Part shown: positions 14,289-27,003 of the stretch, in pieces | Layout: the number at the start of each line of letters is the position of its first letter | Numbering within the stretch: the stretch's first letter is position 1 | From: Synchiropus splendidus | Taxonomy: Eukaryota; Chordata; Actinopteri; Syngnathiformes; Callionymidae | Direction: 5' to 3' | Assembly (NCBI RefSeq): GCF_027744825.2 | Contig: NC_071339.1 | Location: 28,009,501 to 28,073,500, forward strand | Length of the DNA stretch: 64,000 bases | Made by a program: the position numbers and the translations under genes | The notes under the pieces: generated by a model | What the model was told of the DNA's origin: nothing | Databases searched by the model: none | Seen by the model: only the letters and a program-made list of their open reading frames with translations

Positions 14289-14469
14289 AAGCTTCCCTGC
14301 AACGTTATGGCACAATGCAGAAAAGGCGTTTTCAATAAGGTGCGATCCGGAACGCTAAACATAAAAATGTTGATAACTTTGGAAAAACACTTCAAACAGC
14401 TTAGATTTGATGTGCAACTACTAGAAAGACCCTTTCTGCTATAGTGGGACGTGAAATTTTCATGTTCTG
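14289..14469. repeat. 181-bp variant monomer, copy 1
   Basis: This monomer lacks the 7 bases GCCTGAG after the MluI position. It reads GGCGTTTTCAATAAGGTGCGATCC and has also lost the MluI site (AAAAGGCG). HindIII sites 181 bp apart confirm the length. Five relatives are listed separately. Confidence 0.9.
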
Positions 14470-14657
14470 AAGCTTCCCAGCAAAGTTATGGCACAATGCC
14501 GAAAACGCGTTTTCAGCCTGAGAAAAGGTCGATTCCAGAACGTCAAACATAAAAATGTTGATAACTTTGGAAAAACACTTCAGACAGCTTAGATTTGATG
14601 TGCAACTACGAGAAAGACCCTTTCTGCTATAGTGGGAGGTTAAATTTTCATGTTCGG

Positions 14658-14838
14658 AAGCTTCCATGCAAAGTTATGGCACAATGCAGAAAAGGCGTTT
14701 TCAATTAGGTGCGATCCGGAACGCTAAACATAAAAATATTGATAACTTTGGAAAAACACTTCAAACAGCTTTGATTTGATGTGCAACTACTAGAAAGACC
14801 CTTTCTGCTATAGTGGGAGGTTAAATTTTCATGTTCGG
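14658..14838. repeat. 181-bp variant monomer, copy 2
   Basis: Same 7-bp deletion, with CAATTAGG instead of CAATAAGG, one full-length monomer after copy 1. Confidence 0.9.
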
Positions 14839-15580
14839 AAGCTTCCATGCAAAGTTATGGCACAATGCAGACAACGCGTTTTCAGCCTGAGATAAGGTCG
14901 ATCTTGGAACGCCAAACGTAAAAATGTTGATAACTTTGGAAAAACATTTCAGACAGCTTAGATTTGTTGTGCAACTACTAGAAAGACCCTTTCTGCTATA
15001 GTGGGATTTTAAAATTTCATGTTCTCAAGCTTCCCTGCAAAGTTATGGCAAAATATGTAAAACGCGTTTTCTGGCTGAGATAAGGTGGGTTCCAGAACGC
15101 CAAACATAAAAATGTTGATAACTTTGGAAAAACACTTCAGACATCTTAGATTTGATGTGCAACTACTAGAAAGACCCTTTCTGCTATAGTGGGAAATTAA
15201 CATTTCATGATCTGAAGGTTCCCTGCAAAGTTATGACACAATGCAGAAAACGCGTTTTCAGCCTGAGATAAGATCGATTCAGGAACACCAAACATAAAAA
15301 TGTTGAAAACTTTCGAAAAACACTTCAGACAGCTTAGATTTGATGTGCAACTCCGAGAAAGACCCTTTCTGCTATAGTGGGATTTGAAAATTTCATGTTC
15401 AGAAGCTTCCCTGCAAAGTTATGGCAGAATGCGTAAATCGCGTTATCGGCCTGAGATAAGGTCGATTCCGGAACGCCAAACATAAAAATGTTGATAACTT
15501 TCGAAAAACACTTCAAACAGCTTACATTTGCTGTGCAACTACTAGAAAGACCCTTTCTGCTATAGTGGGGTGTTTAAATG

Positions 15581-16519
15581 TCATGTTCTGAAGCTTCCCT
15601 GCAAAATTATGGCACAATGCAGAAAACGAGTTTTCAGCATCACATAAGGTCGATTCCGGAATGCCAAACATAAAAATGTTGATAACTTTGGAAAAACACT
15701 TCAGACAGCTTAGATTTGATGTGCAACTACTAGAAAGACCGTTTCTGCTATAGTGGGAGGTGAAAATTCGATGTTCTGAAGCTTCCCTGCAAAGTGATGG
15801 CACCATCCATAAAACGCGTTTTCAGCCTGGGATAAGGTCGATTCCGGAACGCCATACGTAAAAATGTTGATAACTTCGGAAAAACACTTCAGACAGCTTA
15901 GATTTGATGTGCAACTACTAGAAAGACCATTTCTGCCATTGTTGAAGTGAAAATTCGATGTTCTGAAGCTTCCCTGCAAAGTTCTGGCACAATGCAGGAA
16001 ACGCGTTCTCAGCCTGAGATTAGGTTAATTTCAGAACCCCAAACATAAAAATGTTGATAACTCAGGAAAAACTCTACAGACAGCTTAGATTTGATGTGCA
16101 ACTACTAGAAAGACCCTTTCTGCTACAGTGTGAGGTGAAAATTTCATGTTCTGAAGCTTCCCTGCAAAGTTATGGCACAATGCAGGAAACGCGTTCTCAG
16201 GCTGAGATTAGGTTGATTTCAGAACCCCAAACATAAAAATGTTGATAACTCAGGAAAAACTCTACAGACAGCTTTGATTTGATGTGCAACTACTAGAAAG
16301 ACCCTTTCTGCTATAGTGGGAGTTGAAAATTCTATGTTCTGAAGCTTCCCTGCAAAGTTATGGCACAATGCGTAAAACGCATTTTCAGCCTGAGATAAGG
16401 TCGATTCCGGAACGCCAAATATAAAAGTGTTAATAACTTTGGAAAAACACTTCAGACAGCTTAGATTTGATGTGCAACTACTATAAAGACATTTTCTGCT
16501 ATTGTGGAACTTTAAAATG
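15581..16519. repeat. X cassette 1 (five monomers, 939 bp)
   Basis: Five distinct monomers in fixed order. The first carries GAGTTTTCAGCATCACATAAGG, the next CACCATCCATAAAACG, then two with GATAACTCAGGAAAAACTC, and the last ends in CTATTGTGGAACTTTAAAATG. The cassette recurs at 17272 and 18211 and in super-repeat 2 at 35295 and 36986. Boundaries are set at the TCAT following TTTAAA(A)TG and are arbitrary within conserved sequence. Confidence 0.85.
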
Positions 16520-17271
16520 TCATTTTCTGATGCATCCCTGCAAAGTTATGGCACAATGCAGAAAACGGGGTGTTCAGCCTGAGATAAGGTTGATTCCGGA
16601 ACGTCAAACATAAAAATGTTGATAACTTTGGAAAGCCACTTCAGACAGCTTAGATTTGATGTGTAACTACTAGAAAGACCCTTTCTGCTATAGTGGGAGG
16701 AGAAAATTTCATGTTCTGAAGTCTCCCTGCAAAGTTATGGCAATGTGCAGAAAATGCGTTTTCAGCCTGAGATAAGGTGGGTTCCAGAACGCCAAACATA
16801 AAAATGTTGATAACTTTGGAAAAACACTTCAGACAGCTTAGATTTGATGTGCAACTACTAGAAAGACACTTTCTGCTATAGTGGGAGGTGAAAATTTCAT
16901 GTTCTGAAGCTTCCCTGCAAAGTTATGGCACAGTGCAGAATACGCGTTTTCAGCCTGAGATATGGTCGATTCCGGAACACCAAACATAAAAATGTTGAAA
17001 ACTTTGGAAAAACACTTCAGACAGCTTAGATTTGATGTGCAACTACTAGAAAGACCCTTTCTGCTATCGAGGGAGGTGAAAATTTCATGTTCTGAAGCTT
17101 TATGCAAAGTTATGGCACAATGCGTAAAACGCGTTTTCAGCCAGAGATAAGGTCGATTCCGGAACGCCAAACATAAAAATGTTGATAACTTTGGAAAAAC
17201 ACTTCAAACAGCTTACATTTGCTGTGCAACTACTAGAAAGACCCTTTCTGCAAAAGTGGGGTGTTTAAATG
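16520..17271. repeat. Y cassette 1 (four monomers, 752 bp)
   Basis: Four monomers in fixed order with rare markers: TGATGCATCCCTG and CGGGGTGTTCAG in the first, GAAAGCCACTTC and GATGTGTAACTAC at the junction to the second, GGCAATGTGCAG in the second, and GAAGCTTTATGC plus CTATCGAGGGAGG near the end. It recurs at 19150, 36234 and 38113, and its first part is found again at 48267. Confidence 0.85.
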
Positions 17272-18210
17272 TCATGTTCTGAAGCTTCCCTGCAAAATTA
17301 TGGCACAATGCAGAAAACGAGTTTTCAGCATCACATAAGGTCGATTCCGGAATGCCAAACATAAAAATGTTGATAACTTTGGAAAAACACTTCAGACAGC
17401 TTAGATTTGATGTGCAACTACTAGAAAGACCGTTTCTGCTATAGTGGGAGGTGAAAATTCGATGTTCTGAAGCTTCCCTGCAAAGTTATGGCACCATCCA
17501 TAAAACGCGTTTTCAGCCTGGGATAAGGTCGATTCCGGAACGCCATACGTAAAAATGTTGATAACTTCAGAAAAACACTTCAGACAGCTTAGATTTGATG
17601 TGCAACTACTAGAAAGACCATTTCTGCCATTGTTGAAGTGAAAATTCGATGTTCTGAAGCTTCCCTGCAAAGTTCTGGCACAATGCAGGAAACGCGTTTT
17701 CAGACTGAGATTAGGTTGATTTCAGAACCCCAAACATAAAAATGTTGATAACTCAGGAAAAACTCTACAGACAGCTTAGATTTGATGTGCAACTACTAGA
17801 AAGACCCTTTCTGCTACAGTGTGAGGTGAAAATTTCATGTTCTGAAGCTTCCCTGCAAAGTTATGGCACAATGCAGGAAACGCGTTCTCAGGCTGAGATT
17901 AGGTTGATTTCAGAACCCCAAACATAAAAATGTTGATAACTCAGGAAAAACTCTACAGACAGCTTAGATTTGATGTGCAACTACTAGAAAGACCCTTTCT
18001 GCTATAGTGGGAGTTGAAAATTCGATGTTCTGAAGCTTCCCTGAAAAGTTATGGCACAATGCGTAAAACGCATTTTCAGCCTGAGATAAGGTCGATTCCG
18101 GAACGCCAAATATAAAAGTGTTAATAACTTTGGAAAAACACTTCAGACAGCTTAGATTTGATGTGCAACTACTATAAAGACCTTTTCTGCTATTGTGGAA
18201 CTTTAAAATG
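17272..18210. repeat. X cassette 2 (939 bp)
   Basis: Copy of the cassette at 15581 at an offset of 1,691 bp, in direct tandem with X cassette 3. It differs from X1 by scattered substitutions, such as ACGCGTTTTCAGACTGAG for ACGCGTTCTCAGCCTGAG near 17693-17709. Confidence 0.85.
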
Positions 18211-19149
18211 TCATGTTCTGAAGCTTCCCTGCAAAATTATGGCACAATGCAGAAAACGAGTTTTCAGCATCACATAAGGTCGATTCCGGAATGCCAAACA
18301 TAAAAATGTTGATAACTTTGGAAAAACACTTCAGACAGCTTAGATTTGATGTGCAACTACTAGAAAGACCGTTTCTGCTATAGTGGGAGGTGAAAATTCG
18401 ATGTTCTGAAGCTTCCCTGCAAAGTTATGGCACCATCCATAAAACGCGTTTTCAGCCTGGGATAAGGTCGATTCCGGAACGCCATACGTAAAAATGTTGA
18501 TAACTTCGGAAAAACACTTCAGACAGCTTAGATTTGATGTGCAACTACTAGAAAGACCATTTCTGCCATTGTTGAAGTGAAAATTCGATGTTCTGAAGCT
18601 TCCCTGCAAAGTTCTGGCACAATGCAGGAAACGCGTATTCAGACTGAGATTAGGTTGATTTCAGAACCCCAAACATAAAAATGTTGATAACTCAGGAAAA
18701 ACTCTACAGACAGCTTAGATTTGATGTGCAACTACTAGAAAGACCCTTTCTGCTACAGTGTGAGGTGAAAATTTCATGTTCTGAAGCTTCCCTGCAAAGT
18801 TATGGCACAATGCAGGAAACGCGTTCTCAGGCTGAGATTAGGTTGATTTCAGAACCCCAAACATAAAAATGTTGATAACTCAGGAAAAACTCTACAGACA
18901 GCTTAGATTTGATGTGCAACTACTAGAAAGACCCTTTCTGCTATAGTGGGAGTTGAAAATTCGATGTTCTGAAGCTTCCCTGCAAAGTTATGGCACAATG
19001 CGTAAAACGCATTTTCAGCCTGAGATAAGGTCGATTCCGGAACGCCAAATATAAAAGTGTTAATAACTTTAGAAAAACACTTCAGACAGCTTAGATTTGA
19101 TGTGCAACTACTATAAAGACCTTTTCTGCTATTGTGGAACTTTAAAATG
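18211..19149. repeat. X cassette 3 (939 bp)
   Basis: Tandem copy of X cassette 2, exactly 939 bp downstream. Super-repeat 2 keeps only its first monomer (37925-38112) before passing directly to Y, consistent with removal of four monomers there. Confidence 0.85.
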
Positions 19150-19585
19150 TCATTTTCTGATGCATCCCTGCAAAGTCATGGCACAATGCAGAAAACGGGG
19201 TGTTCAGCCTGAGATAAGGTTGATTCCGGAACGTCAAACATAAAAATGTTGATAACTTTGGAAAGCCACTTCAGACAGCTTAGATTTGATGTGTAACTAC
19301 TAGAAAGACCCTTTCTGCTATAGTGGGAGGAGAAAATTTCATGTTCTGAAGTCTCCCTGCAAAGTTATGGCAATGTGCAGAAAATGCGTTTTCAGCCTGA
19401 GATAAGGTGGGTTCCAGAACGCCAAACATAAAAATGTTGATAACTTTGGAAAAACACTTCAGACAGCTTAGATTTGATGTGCAACTACTAGAAAGACACT
19501 TTCTGCTATAGTGGGAGGTGAAAATTTCATGTTCTGAAGCTTCCCTGCAAAGTTATGGCACAGTGCAGAATACGCGTTTTCAGCC
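19150..19585. repeat. Y cassette 2 (diagnostic first part)
   Basis: It carries the same markers as Y cassette 1 (TGATGCATCCCTG, CGGGGTGTTCAG, GAAAGCCACTTC, GGCAATGTGCAG), 2,630 bp downstream of it. Similarity continues to about 19795, where the cassette runs into the three-monomer duplication. Confidence 0.8.
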
Positions 19586-19634
19586 TGAGATATGGTCGAT
19601 TCCGGAACACCAAACATAAAAATGTTGAAAACTT

Positions 19635-20756
19635 TGGAAAAACACTTCAGACAGCTTAGATTTGATGTGCAACTACTAGAAAGACCCTTTCTGCTATCGA
19701 GGGAGGTGAAAATTTCATGTTCTGAAGCTTTATGCAAAGTTATGGCACAATGCGTAAAACGCGTTTTCAGCCTGAGATAAGGTCGATTCCGGAACGCCAA
19801 TCATGAAAATGTTGATAACTTTGGAAAAACACTTCAGACAGCTTCGATTTGATGTGCAACTACAAGACAGATCCTTTCTGCAACAGTGGGAGGTTAAAAT
19901 TTCTTATTCTGAAGTTTCCTGCAAAGTTATGGCACAATGCAGAAAACGCGTTTTCAGCTTGAGATAAGGTGGGTTCCCGAATGCCAAACATAAAAATGTT
20001 GAAAACTTTGGAAAAACACTTCAGACAGCTTAGATTTGATGAGCAACTACTAGAAAGACCATTTCTGCCATTGTGGAAGTGAAAATTCGATGTTCTGAAG
20101 CTTCCCTGCAAAGTTATGCCACAATGCAGGAAACGCGTTGTCAGCCAGAGATAAGGTCGATTCAGGAACGCCAAACATAAAAATATTGATAACTTTGGAA
20201 AAACACTTCAGACAGCTTAGATTTGATGTGCAACTACTAGAAAGACCCTTTCTGCTATCGAGGGAGGTGAAAATTTCATGTTCTGAAGCTTTATGCAAAG
20301 TTATGGCACAATGTGTAAAACGCGTTTTCAGCCTGAGATAAGGTCGATTCCGGAACGCCAATCATGAAAATGTTGATAACTTTGGAAAAACACTTCAGAC
20401 AGCTTCGATTTGATGTGCAACTACAAGACAGACCCTTTCTGCAACAGTGGGAGGTTAAAATTTCTTATTCTGAAGTTTCCTGCAAAGTTATGGCACAATG
20501 CAGAAAACGCGTTTTCAGCTTGAGATAAGGTGGGTTCCCGAATGCCAAACATAAAAATGTTGAAAACTTTGGAAAAACACTTCAGACAGCTTAGATTTGA
20601 TGAGCAACTACTAGAAAGACCATTTCTGCCATTGTGGAAGTGAAAATTCGATGTTCTGAAGCTTCCGTGCAAAGTTATGCCACAATGCAGGAAACGCGTT
20701 GTCAGCCAGAGATAAGGTCGATTCAGGAACGCCAAACATAAAAATATTGATAACTT
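19635..20756. repeat. Three-monomer tandem pair (561 bp unit)
   Basis: Two adjacent copies of a three-monomer unit lie 561 bp apart, roughly 19635-20195 and 20196-20756. Shared rare markers are CTATCGAGGGAGG, GAAGCTTTATGC, CCAATCATGAAAATG, GAAGTTTCCTGC and GATGAGCAACTAC. The unit is 3 x 188 minus 3 because of small deletions in the unit. Super-repeat 2 has one such unit (about 38570-39130). Confidence 0.8.
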
Positions 20757-21015
20757 TGGAAAAACACTTCAGACAGCTTAGATTTGATGTGCAACTACTA
20801 GAAAGACCCTTTCTGCTATAGTGGGAGGTGAAAATGTCATGTTCTAAAGCTTCCCTGGAAAGTTATGGCACAATGCAGAAAACGCGTTTTCGGCCTGAGA
20901 TAAGGTCGATTCAGGAACACCAAACATAAAAATGTTGAAAACTTTCGAAAAACACTTCAGACAGCTTAGATTTGATGTGCAACTACGAGAAAGACCCTTT
21001 CTGCTATAGTGGGAG

Positions 21016-21395
21016 GTGAAAATTTCATGTTCTGAAGCGTCGCTGCAAAGTTATGGCACAATGCGTAAAACTCGTTTTCAGCCGGAGATGAGGTTGATTT
21101 CAGAACGCCAAACATAAAAATGTTGATAACTTTGGAAAAACACTTCAAACAGCTTAGATTTGATGTGCAACTACTAGAAAGACCCTTTCTGCTATAGTGG
21201 GAGGTTAAAATTTCATGTTCTGAAGCTTCCCTGCAAAGTTATGGCAGAATGCGTAAATCGTGTTTTCAGCCTGAGATAAGGTCGATTCCGGAACACCAAA
21301 CATAAAAATATTGATAACTTTGGAAAAACACTTCAGACAGCTTATATTTGATGTGCAACTACTAGAAAGACCCTTTCTGATATAGTGGGTGGTGA
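21016..21395. repeat. Two spacer monomers
   Basis: Two monomers between block B and the partial block-A copy. The first has GAAGCGTCGCTGC and GCCGGAGATGAGG, variants otherwise seen at about 46580-46650 and 51085-51150. It is therefore related to a block 25-30 kb away rather than to its neighbours. Confidence 0.7.
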
Positions 21396-23040
21396 AAATT
21401 TCATGTTCTGAAGCTTCCCTGAGAAGTTATGGGACAATGCAGAAAACGATTTTTCAGCCTGAGATAAGGTGGGTTCCGAAACGCAAAAAGTAAAAATGTT
21501 GATCACTTTGGAATAACACTTCAGACAGCTTAGATTTGATGTGCAACTACGAGAAAGACCCTTTCTGCTATAGTGGGAGGTGAAAAATTCATGTTCTAAA
21601 GGTTCCCTACAAAGTTATGGCTCAATGCGTATAACGCGTTTTCAGCCTGAGATAAGGTTGATTCCGGAACGCCATACATAACAATGTTGATAACTTTGGA
21701 AAAACACATCAGACAGCTTAGATTTGATGTGCAACTACTAGAAAGACCCTTTCTGCTATAGTGGTAGGTTAAAATTTCATGTTCGGAAGCTTCCATTGAA
21801 AGTTATGGCACAATGCAGACAACGCGTTTTCAGCGTGAGATAAGGTCGATTCTGGAACGCCAAACATAAAAATGTTGATAACTTTCGAAAAACACTTCAG
21901 ACAGCTTAGATTTGATGTGCAACTACTAGTAAGACCCTTTCTGCAAAAGTGGGAGGTGAACATTTCATGTTCTGAAGCTTCCCTGAGAAGTTATGGCACA
22001 ATGCAGAAAATGCGTTTTCAGCCTGAGATAAGGTGGGTTCCGGAACGCCAAACATAAAAATGTTGATAACTTTGGAACAACACTTCAGACAGCTTAGATT
22101 TGATGTGCAAGTACTAGAAAGACCCTTTCTGCTATAGTGTTGGGTCAATATTTCATGTTCTGAAGCTTCCCTGGAAAGTTATGGGACAATGCAGAAAACA
22201 ATTTTTCATCCTGAGATACGGTCGATTCTGTAACGCCAAACATTAAAATGTTGATAACTTTGGAAAAACACTTCAGACAGCTTAGAATTGAAGTGCAACA
22301 ACTAGAAAGACCCTTTCTGCTATCGTGGGAGGTGAACATTTCATGTTCTGAAGCTTCCCTGAGAAGTTATGGCACAATGCAGAAAATGCGTTTTCAGCCT
22401 GAGATAAGGTGGGTTCCGGAACGCCAAACATAAAAATGTTGATAACTTTGGAAAAACACATCAGTCAGCTTAGATTTGATGTGCAACTACTAGAAAGACC
22501 CTCTCTGCTATAGTGGGACGTCAAAATTTCATGTTCTGAAGCCTCCCTAGAAAGTTATGGGACAATGCAGAAAACGTGTTTTCAGCCTGAAATAAGGTGG
22601 GTTCCGAAACGCCAAACGTAAAAATGTTGATCACTTTGGAACAACACTTCAGACAGCTTAGATTTGATGTGCAAGTAGTAGAAAGACCCTTTCTGCTATA
22701 GTGTTAGGTCAAAATTTCATGTTCTGAAGCTTCCCTGGAAAGTTATGGGACAATGCAGAAAACAATTTTTCATCCTGAGATACGGTCGATTCTGTAACGC
22801 CAAACATTAAAATGTTGATAACTTTGGAAAAACACTTCAGACAGCTTAGATTTGAAGTGCAACAACTAGAAAGACCCTTTCTGCTATAGTGGGAGGTGAA
22901 AATTTCATGTTCTGAAGCTTCCCTGCAAAGATATGGGACAATGCAGAAAACGATTTTTCATCCTGAGATAAAGTCGATTCCGGAACGCCAAACGTAAAAA
23001 TGTTGATAACTTTCGAAAAACACTTCAGACAGCTTAGATT
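21396..23040. repeat. Partial third copy of the 31-mer block (about 9 monomers)
   Basis: The segment matches 2246-3891 at an offset of 19,150 (19,149 after the T-run near 3050, where it has one T fewer). It includes the AAACGCAAAAAGTAAAAATG, AACAATTTTTCATCC and AAACGTGTTTTCAG variants in the same order. The match begins in the variable zone near 21396 and stops near 23040, where CTACAAGAAATACC replaces CTACTAGAAAGACC. Confidence 0.85.
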
Positions 23041-25271
23041 TGATGTGCAACTACAAGAAATACCCTTTCTGCTATAGTGGGAGGAGAAAATTTTATGTTC
23101 TGAAGTCTCCCTGCAACGTTATGGCACAATGCAGAAAACGCGTTTTCAGCCTGAGATAAGGTCGATTCCAGAACGCCAAACATAAAAATGTTGATAACTT
23201 TGGAAAAACACTTCAGACAGCTTAGATTTGATGTGCAACTACTAGAAAGACCCTTTCTGCTATAGTGGGATGTTAAAATTTCATCTTCTGAAGCTTCCCT
23301 GCAAAGTTATCACAAAATATGTAAAACGCGTTTTCAGGCTGAGATAAGGTTGTTTCTGGAACGCCAAATGTAAAAATGGTGTTAACTTTGGAAAAACACT
23401 TCAAACAGCTTAGATTTGATGTGCAACTACTAGAAAGACCCTTTCTGCTATAGTGGGAGGAGAAAATTTCATGTTCTGAAGTCTCCCTGCAAAGTTACGG
23501 CACAATGCAGAAAACGCGTTTTCAGCTTGAGATAAGGTGGGTTCCAGAACGCCAAACATAAAAATGTTGATAACTTTGGAACAACACTTCAGACAGCTTA
23601 GATTTGATGTGCAACTACTTGAAAGACCCTTTCTGCCATAGTGTGAGGTAAAAATTTCATGTTCTGAAGCTTCCCTGGAAAGTTATGGGACAATGCGTAA
23701 AACGCGTTTTCAGCCTGAGATAAGGTCGATTCCGGAACGCGAAACATAAAAATGTTGATAACTTTCGAAAAACACTTCAGACAGCTTAGATTTGATGTGC
23801 AACTGCTAGAAAAATCCTTTCTGCTATAGTTGGAGGTGAAAATTTCATTTTCTGGAACTTCCCTGGAAAGTTATGGCACAATGCGTAAAACGCGTCTTCA
23901 GCCTGAGATAAGGTGGGTTCCGGAACGCCAAACATAAAAATCTTGATAACTTTCGAAAAACACTTCAGACAGATTAGATTTGATGTGCAACTATTAGAAA
24001 GACCCTGTTTGTCATAGTGGGAGCTGAAAATTGTATGTTCTGATGCTTCCCTGCAAAGTTAAGGAACAATGCAGAAAACGCGTTTTCAGCCTGAGATAAG
24101 GTGGGTTCCGGAACGCCAAACATAAAACTGTTGATACCTTTGGAAAAACACTTCAGACAGCTTAGATTTGATGTGCAACTACTAGAAAGAGCCTTTCTGC
24201 TACAGTGGGTGGTTAAGATTTCATGTTCTGAAGCTTCCCTGCAAAGTTATGGCACAATGCAGAAAACGCGTTTTCAGGCTGAGATAAGGTGGGTTCCGGA
24301 ACGCCAAACATGAAAATGTTGATAACTTTGGAAAAAACATTTCAGACAGCTTAGATTTGATGTGCAACTACTAGAAAGACCCTTTCTGCTATAGTGGGAG
24401 GTGAAAATTTCATGTTCTGAAGATTCCCAGCAAAGTTATGGCATAAAGCAGAAAACGCGTTTTCAGCCTGAGATAAGGTGGGTTCCGGAACGCCAAACAT
24501 AAAAATGTTGATGACATTGGAAAACCACTTCAGACAGCTTAGATTTGATGTGCAACTACTAGAAAGACCCTTTCTGCTATAGTGGGAGGTGAAAATTTCA
24601 TGTTCTGAAGATTCCCAGCAAAGTTATGGCATAAAGCAGAAAACGCGTTTTCAGCCTGAGATAAGGTGGGTTCCGGAACGCCAAACATAAAAATGTTGAT
24701 GACATTGGAAAACCACTTCAGACAGCTTAGATTTAATGTGCAACGACTAGAAAGACCCTTTCTGCTACAGTGGGAGCCGAAAGTTTCATGTTCTGATGCT
24801 TCCCTGCAAAGTTATGGCACAATGCAGAAAACGCGTTTTCAGCCCGAGATAAGGTCGTTTCCGGAACGCTTACCTAAAAAATGTTGATAGCTTTCGAAAA
24901 ACACTTCAGACAACTTAGATTTGATGTGCAACTACGAGAAAGACCCTTTCTGCTATTGTGGGAGGTGAAAATTTCATTTTCTGAATCTTCCCTGAGAATT
25001 AATGGCTCAATGCACAAAACGCGTTTTCAGCCTGAGATAAGGTGGGTTCCGAAACGCCAAACTTAAAAATGTTGATAACTTTGGAACAACATTTCAGACA
25101 GATTAGATTTGATGTGCAACTACTAGAAAGTCCCTTTCTGCTATAGTGGGAGGTGAAAATTTCATGTTCTAAAGGTTCCCTGCAAAGTTATGGCACAATG
25201 CGTAAAACGCGTTTTAAGCCTGAGATAAGGTCGATTCCGGAACGCCAAACATAAAAATGTTGATAACTTTC
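23041..25271. repeat. About 12 divergent monomers
   Basis: This stretch belongs to the same satellite family but shows no long match to the super-repeat blocks. Monomers differ individually, for example GTTGATACCTTTGG near 24130, TGATAGCTTTCG near 24885, and odd bases at the variable zones. One recent single-monomer duplication sits inside (about 24350-24727). It separates super-repeat copies 1 and 2. Confidence 0.75.
24350..24727. repeat. Single-monomer tandem duplication
   Basis: Two adjacent monomers share the private variants GAAGATTCCCAGC, GCATAAAGCAG and TGATGACATTGGAAAACC, exactly 188 bp apart (for example 24421 and 24609). It is the smallest duplication step visible in the window. 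Confidence 0.85.
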
Positions 25272-27003
25272 GAAAAACACTTCAGACAGCTTAGATTTGA
25301 TGTGCAACTACAAGACAGACCCTCTCTGCAATAGTGGGAGGTTAAAATATCATATTCTGAAGCTTCCCTGCAAAGTTATGGCACAATGCAGAAAACGCGT
25401 TTTCAGCCTGAGATAAGGTTGATTCCGGAACGCCAAACATAAGAATGTTGATAACTTTGGAAAAACACTTCAGACAGCTTAGATTTGATGTGCAACTACT
25501 AGAAAGACCCTTTTTGCTATAGTGGGAGGTGAAAATTTCATGTTCTGAAGCTTCCCTGAGAAGTTATGGCACAATGCGTAAAACGCGTTTTCAGCCTGAC
25601 ACAAGGTCGATTCCGGAACGGGAAACATAAAAAAGTTGATAACTTTGTAAAAACACTTCAGACAGCTTAGATTTGATGTGCAACTACTAGAAAGACCCTT
25701 TCTACTATAGGGGCAGGTGAAAATTTCATGTTCTGAGGCTTTATGCAAAGTTATCGCACAATGCGTAAAACGCGTTTTCAGCCTGAGATAAGGTCGATTC
25801 CGGAACGCCAAACATAAAAATGTTGATAACTTTGGAAAAACACTTCAGACAGCTTAGATTTGATGTGCAACTGCTCGAAAGACCCTTTCTGCTATAGTGG
25901 GTGGTGAAAATTCGATGCTCTGAAGCTTCCCTGAGAAGTTATGGCACAATGCAGAAAACGCGGTTTCAGCCTGAGATAAGGTCGATTCCGAAACGCCAAA
26001 CGTAAAAATGTTTATCACTTTGGAACAACACTTCAGACAGCTTAGATTTGATGTGCAACTACTAGAAAGACCCTTTCTGCTATAGTGTTGGGTCAATATT
26101 TCATGTTCTGAAGCTTCCCTGGAAAGTTATGGGACAATGCAGAAAACAATTTTTCATCCTGAGATACGGTCGATTCTGTAACGCCAAACATTAAAATGTT
26201 GATAACTTTGGAAAAACACTTCAGACAGCTTAGATTTGAAGTGCAACAACTAGAAAGACCCTTTCTGCTATAGTGGGAGGTCGAAATTTCATGTTCTGAA
26301 GCTTCCCTGAGAAGTTATGGGACAATGCAGAAAACGATTTTTCAGCCTGAGATAAGGTGGGTTCCGAAACGCAAAACGTAAAAATGTTGATCACTTTGGA
26401 ATAACACTTCAGACAGCTTAGATTTGATGTGCAACTACGAGAAAGACCCTTTCTGCTATAGTGGGAGGTGAAAAATTCATGTTCTAAAGGTTCCCTACAA
26501 AGTTATGGCTCAATGCGTATAACGCGTTTTCAGCCTGAGATAAGGTTGATTCCGGAACGCCATACATAACAATGTTGATAACTTTGGAAAAACACATCAG
26601 ACAGCTTAGATTTGATGTGCAACTACTAGAAAGACCCTTTCTGCTATAGTGGTAGGTTAAAATTTCATGTTCGGAAGCTTCCATTGAAAGTTATGGCACA
26701 ATGCAGACAACGCGTTTTCAGCGTGAGATAAGGTCGATTCTGGAACGCCAAACATAAAAATGTTGATAACTTTCGAAAAACACTTCAGACAGCTTAGATT
26801 TGATGTGCAACTACTAGTAAGACCCTTTCTGCAAAAGTGGGAGGTGAACATTTCATGTTCTGAAGCTTCCCTGAGAAGTTATGGCACAATGCAGAAAATG
26901 TGTTTTCAGCCTGAGATAAGGTGGGTTCCGGAACGCCAAACATAAAAATGTTGATAACTTTGGAACAACACTTCAGACAGCTTAGATTTGATGTGCAAGT
27001 ACT

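Larger units (their letters stand above)
12112..21015. repeat. Mosaic block B, copy 1 (X/Y cassettes)
   Basis: This block of about 47 monomers matches 31833-39417 in the same order. Its left part (12112-15580) carries the CCGAAAACGCG, GACGTGAAATTTTC and 181-bp monomer variants. Its right part is made of X and Y cassettes, then a three-monomer duplication. Relative to copy 2 it has three extra monomers near 12570-13130, lacks about 557 bp that copy 2 has at 32785-33340, has about 751 bp more in the X3 region and 561 bp more near 19635-20756. The match ends sharply at 21015/39417. Confidence 0.85.
115..25271. repeat. Super-repeat copy 1 (25,157-bp period)
   Basis: From position 115 the sequence matches that starting at 25272, an offset of 25,157 bp. 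The two sides differ at 113-114 versus 25270-25271 and upstream of that. The copy contains, in order: a 31-monomer block duplicated in tandem (470-12111); the X/Y cassette mosaic (12112-21015); two monomers; a partial third copy of the first block (21396-23040); and about 12 less-related monomers (23041-25271). Relative to copy 2, offsets change stepwise by amounts near multiples of 188 (25157, 25166, 24037, 24413, 25542, then 19721, 19157, 19714, 18963, 18402), which records local gains and losses of whole monomers. Confidence 0.85.
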
